The notes under the pieces: generated by a model
Database searches by the model: none
Told to the model about the DNA's origin: nothing
What the model saw: the letters and a program-made list of their open reading frames with translations, nothing else
From: Candidatus Acidiferrales bacterium
GTDB taxonomy: Bacteria > Acidobacteriota > Terriglobia > Acidiferrales > UBA7541
DNA: 9,748 nt
Direction of reading: 5' to 3'
NCBI GenBank assembly: GCA_955651735.1
Contig: CATPAM010000390.1
Location: 1-9,748 of the forward strand
Shown here: positions 7,554 to 9,748 of the stretch, one piece after another
Layout of the letters: each line of letters begins with the position of its first letter
Position numbering within the stretch: the first letter of the stretch is position 1
Program-made: the position numbers and the translations under genes

Positions 7554-8672
7554 TCATTGACGGACCGGGGGGAACTCCGCGTTTTCGACGTTCCACTGAC
7601 CACCGTAAGCCGCCTTTTGCCTCATCAACCACTTCCCAATCACATATCCCAGCGTCCCGGTAACCATCCCTCCAAAAATATCGGCAACGTAGTGATACCG
7701 TCCCCACACTGTCGCAACGCACATGCACAGCACCAGCGGCAGCATCACCCAAAACAGCCACCGCCGGTGCCGCCACGCGCCCCACAGCGCCGCAAACGAT
7801 CCCGCCACGTGCTCCGAAGGAAACGCCGCGCCCCGCACCCGACCGTAATGCTCGATGAAATTAATCACCGCCGTAAACGGCCCGCCGTGCAATTCCCCAT
7901 GCCACCAGCTGGCCATCGCAAACCACGGACTCTCAATCGGAAAGAAAATGGCAATTACGTATCCGATCGCGTACCCAACCGAGGAATACGTCATCACCGA
8001 CCAATACCCGCGCCAATCCTCGCGGTAGTACAGAATTCCGCCAAGTACCAGCAGGTAAACGAAGTACGTCAAGTACGCGAACTGCATGAACTCGTTGCGG
8101 CCCGGCGTGACAAACCGATCCAGCCAAACCGCCGGATGCACTCCCGTCAGCCAGTGGTCGAACGCGATGAGCTTCGCATCCTGCCATCGCGGCGATACCA
8201 AATGCACCAGCGCGCCCAACTCCTCAAAGCAAAATAAGAAGAAGAGATGCGGATACCAGTGACGCGAAAAATGCCAGAATCTCTGCGTCAAGGTGCGAGA
8301 GCCCTTTCTGCTTGCGCTAAAGCTCTCCATCGCTGACGTCCTCGGAGTCCAGACATTAGCCTCAGCTCGGCACAAAGCTACGATCAGAAGCGCCACGAGC
8401 GCCTGCACACTGAGCAGCCGCAGCGGATGCGCCACGTTTGCCTCGAAAATGACAATCAACGCGCTGGATAGGGCCAAATACCCCAGTGCCACCCACTCAA
8501 AGGGCCCGTAGGCCGCCGCAGAGGCCACCAATCCCGCACGCAGGCACTCGGCCATGCCCGGTTGCGAATCGGATACTCTTAAACGTACCCTGTCTTCCGG
8601 CGAACAAATGCCGGGCCGCCACAACGTTGCGAACTCGGTTCCCCGATACTCACTTCCAGAGGTACGCCTCAT
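7554..8672 (-). CDS. PAP2-superfamily membrane phosphatase/transferase, inositol-phosphorylceramide-synthase-like
   Basis: This is an integral membrane enzyme of the PAP2 superfamily, which removes or transfers phosphate-linked head groups on lipids. It has 372 residues from the chosen start. Hydrophobic segments lie near 58-75, 85-101, 141-156, 197-215, 229-245, 305-322 and 332-347. The active-site motifs are AAFPSEH (PSEH at 285-288, the PSxH motif) and GRYHYVADIFGG (R325, H327, D331), the R-x-H-x3-D form seen in inositol-phosphorylceramide-synthase-like members (PAP2_3 type). The start at 8672 overlaps the stop of the HAD gene as ATGA and has GGGAG 8 bases upstream, indicating translational coupling. 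However, the first 39 residues look unlike a conserved domain, and the ATG at 8555 (333 residues, no Shine-Dalgarno sequence) is a real alternative. It is the last gene of the operon. The substrate is unknown; a plain lipid phosphatase is the main alternative. Confidence 0.88.
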   Translation of the reverse strand: MRRTSGSEYRGTEFATLWRPGICSPEDRVRLRVSDSQPGMAECLRAGLVASAAAYGPFEWVALGYLALSSALIVIFEANVAHPLRLLSVQALVALLIVALCRAEANVWTPRTSAMESFSASRKGSRTLTQRFWHFSRHWYPHLFFLFCFEELGALVHLVSPRWQDAKLIAFDHWLTGVHPAVWLDRFVTPGRNEFMQFAYLTYFVYLLVLGGILYYREDWRGYWSVMTYSSVGYAIGYVIAIFFPIESPWFAMASWWHGELHGGPFTAVINFIEHYGRVRGAAFPSEHVAGSFAALWGAWRHRRWLFWVMLPLVLCMCVATVWGRYHYVADIFGGMVTGTLGYVIGKWLMRQKAAYGGQWNVENAEFPPVRQ

Positions 8673-9454
8673 CCCACGTGCTCCCAAATCTCATCAGCGT
8701 TTCTTTGTTCACCCGGCGTGCTCGATGAACTCTGCTTTGCCTTTTTTCCCTCCGCCCACGTGAGTACTGGCCAACTCTTCCTGCGCGCGCGCGTCTTGAG
8801 CCGCCACGAAGGATTCACGGCCACCGGACGCCCCACCGCTTCCAGCATCCACCGATCGGCGACGCTATCTCCGTACGCATAGCACTGCCCCAACTCAAAT
8901 CCCTTATCGACCGCCATCTGCTGCACAGCTCGGCCTTTTGCTTCCCCGAACATCGCGTCCCCAACAATGCGCCCCGTCCACTGACCGTCGTTCTCTTCCA
9001 ACCGCGTAGCGCAAACCGCCACGGAAGCAGCGATTCCGCGCACGGCCGGACGCGCCACTAACGCCCGCGCCATCTCCTGCGCCAACGGTGCCAGCGTGCC
9101 GCTCATCAACACGATCGCGTGACCCTGCCCCACATGCCATGCCAGTTGGTCCACCCCTTCCGGAAGGAACCGTGGCACAGCCAATCCTGGCTGTCCTTGG
9201 CGCTGATGGCCTTCTTGGAAATCGCGAACGCTCACTCCTCGCAAATACATTTTGTTCGCGTACCTCATCATTCGGATTCCGCGTGGCGCGAGCCACGCCG
9301 CCCGCGCCAGCCACAAAAAATAATTCCTCATCGGAATCGCTCGCCACTGCCGCAATCTCGCAAAAAACCGCCGCTCGAGCGAAGGCCGCGCTATCAACGT
9401 CCCGTCCAAATCAAAAAATGCCGCAACCCGCCCGACCATTTCGCGCGATTTCAT
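8669..9454 (-). CDS. HAD-superfamily subfamily IB phosphatase (SerB-like)
   Basis: This is a soluble phosphatase using an aspartate nucleophile and Mg2+. All four HAD motifs are present in 261 residues: motif I FFDLDGTL (D15 nucleophile, D17 general acid/base), motif II LMSGT (S118), motif III lysine in GEAKGRA (K173), and motif IV YGDSVADRWML (D196, D200). The helical cap between motifs I and II (about 24-105) and the SGTLAPLAQEMA and AVNP segments fit the IB group, which includes SerB and phosphatases of glycerol- or inositol-phosphate type; the substrate is not readable. The start overlaps the upstream stop as ATGA, with GAGGA 7 bases before it. The tail (about 236-261) is polar, Ser/Lys-rich and likely disordered. 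The cap region contains palindromic element copy B, translated as QGQPGLAVP. The neighbours suggest a lipid head-group phosphate as substrate rather than phosphoserine, which is inference. Confidence 0.91.
   Translation of the reverse strand: MKSREMVGRVAAFFDLDGTLIARPSLERRFFARLRQWRAIPMRNYFLWLARAAWLAPRGIRMMRYANKMYLRGVSVRDFQEGHQRQGQPGLAVPRFLPEGVDQLAWHVGQGHAIVLMSGTLAPLAQEMARALVARPAVRGIAASVAVCATRLEENDGQWTGRIVGDAMFGEAKGRAVQQMAVDKGFELGQCYAYGDSVADRWMLEAVGRPVAVNPSWRLKTRARRKSWPVLTWAEGKKAKQSSSSTPGEQRNADEIWEHVG
8681..8685 (-). promoter_or_regulatory. Ribosome-binding site for the PAP2 gene at the ATGA junction
   Basis: GGGAG on the minus strand, 8 bases before the ATG at 8672-8670, inside the last codons of the HAD gene. 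Together with the 4-bp stop/start overlap it supports the 8672 start and coupling to the HAD gene. Confidence 0.55.
9172..9197. repeat. Palindromic element copy B (inside the HAD gene)
   Basis: This aligns without gaps to the element at 7495-7520 over 26 bases, with 22 identities. The shared parts include GTGGCACAG, CAATC and CTGT. The stem is ACAGCCA (9177-9183) with TGGCTGT (9188-9194), loop ATCC, then one mismatch and one outer pair. The inner G-C pair of copy A is a C-G pair here, so base pairing is kept although both bases changed. It lies on the opposite strand sense to the HAD gene, which is translated through it. Confidence 0.5.
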
Positions 9455-9748
9455 GCGATTTTCCTCGCCATCCTCTTCCCGCCCCGCGCAACCACTCCCT
9501 CCGCGAAATACTTCCATCCCTCCAGCAACACCGGCAACCCTCGCACCAGGCAAAATCCCGCCGTGGCCCACGTCAAAATTTGTGCCCCCATGCCTATCAA
9601 CATCTGCGCATCCGCTGCTAACTCGCCAATCAGCGCCACTGGCGTCCGCGTCAGCGCCAGCTCCAATCCCAAGTAGCAAAAGCACAAGCACTTCATCGCC
9701 GCATACAATCCGCGGCTCCAGCGCGAAGCCACCAGCGCGCGCCCCCAC
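9451..9748 (-). CDS. Partial membrane protein, possibly the C-terminus of a CDP-alcohol phosphatidyltransferase
   Basis: An open frame runs from the right edge to a stop at 9453-9451, giving 98 residues. It has a hydrophobic segment with a Cys cluster (AAMKCLCFCYLGLELAL, about 20-36) and a second long hydrophobic stretch (MLIGMGAQILTWATAGFCLVRG, about 49-70) ending in GWKYF. A final helix closing in a G-x-x-YF pattern resembles the end of CDP-alcohol phosphatidyltransferases such as PgsA, which join a head-group alcohol to CDP-diacylglycerol. The signature D-x2-D-G-x2-A-R motif would lie outside the window, so this is a tentative call. A GTG at 9732 could be an internal start for a 93-residue small membrane protein. 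The stop overlaps the HAD start as ATGA, placing this gene first in the visible operon. Confidence refers to it being a real gene; the family call is about 0.4. Confidence 0.78.
   Translation of the reverse strand, partial: WGRALVASRWSRGLYAAMKCLCFCYLGLELALTRTPVALIGELAADAQMLIGMGAQILTWATAGFCLVRGLPVLLEGWKYFAEGVVARGGKRMARKIA
9462..9466 (-). promoter_or_regulatory. Ribosome-binding site for the HAD gene at the ATGA junction
   Basis: GAGGA on the minus strand, 7 bases before the ATG at 9454-9452 and inside the end of the upstream membrane-protein gene. It selects this ATG over the in-frame ATG five codons further on (9439). Confidence 0.6.

Noticed and set aside
7557..8237. Open frame of 226 codons on the plus strand opposite the PAP2 gene
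   Set aside because: His/Arg/Pro-rich shadow frame; the PAP2 active-site motifs and membrane helices are on the minus strand.
9088..9676. Two overlapping plus-strand open frames opposite the HAD gene and the upstream membrane gene
   Set aside because: No motif and no ribosome-binding site; both run antisense to HAD motifs I and II and to the coupled gene junction.
9455..9748. Extension of the HAD frame to the right edge of the window
   Set aside because: The added translation is Gly/Ala-rich and meaningless, while the other frame of the same strand encodes a hydrophobic membrane protein ending in an ATGA overlap with a ribosome-binding site for the HAD gene.
1..9748. CRISPR arrays, tRNA or rRNA genes, insertion sequences, phage or defence genes
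   Set aside because: Looked for on both strands and not found: no regularly spaced direct repeats, no transposase or integrase motifs, no tRNA-like cloverleaf noticed by eye. A tool-based tRNA or ncRNA scan was not possible.

Overview
The window looks like chromosomal DNA of a Gram-negative, moderately GC-rich bacterium, most likely an Acidobacteriota (Terriglobia-like). This is an inference from three things: an LptD-type outer-membrane LPS translocon, a very long secreted VPS10/BNR-repeat protein of the kind that is abundant in that phylum, and the general protein flavour. No RNA gene, transposase, CRISPR array or phage gene is visible. It reads as ordinary core or shell genome, not as a mobile island.

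Layout, left to right: (1) the first 19 codons of a minus-strand gene leaving the window at base 1, with a strong ribosome-binding site; (2) a 1112-residue secreted BNR/sortilin-like protein on the minus strand; (3) a 191-bp divergent intergenic region holding an imperfect inverted repeat; (4) lptD on the plus strand, starting at GTG; (5) a 69-bp pyrimidine-rich spacer; (6) an amidase-signature-family amidase on the plus strand; (7) facing it after only 14 bp, a minus-strand three-gene operon (read right to left): the C-terminal part of a small membrane protein resembling the end of a CDP-alcohol phosphatidyltransferase, a HAD-IB phosphatase, and a PAP2/inositol-phosphorylceramide-synthase-like membrane enzyme. 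Both junctions of the operon are 4-bp ATGA overlaps.

The theme, where there is one, is the envelope. LptD places LPS in the outer membrane, the BNR protein is exported, and the right-hand operon has the composition expected of a phospholipid head-group pathway (transferase, soluble phosphatase, membrane phosphatase/head-group transferase). The amidase has no visible link to these.

The least expected structure is a pair of 26-bp palindromic sequences, about 1.7 kb apart, both lying inside coding sequence (the 3' end of the amidase and the middle of the HAD gene). They match at 22 of 26 positions and differ by a compensatory base-pair change in the stem, which suggests a dispersed REP-like element. 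Other points worth checking are the reduced cysteine set of LptD, the inverted repeat in front of lptD, and the uncertain N-terminus of the PAP2 gene.
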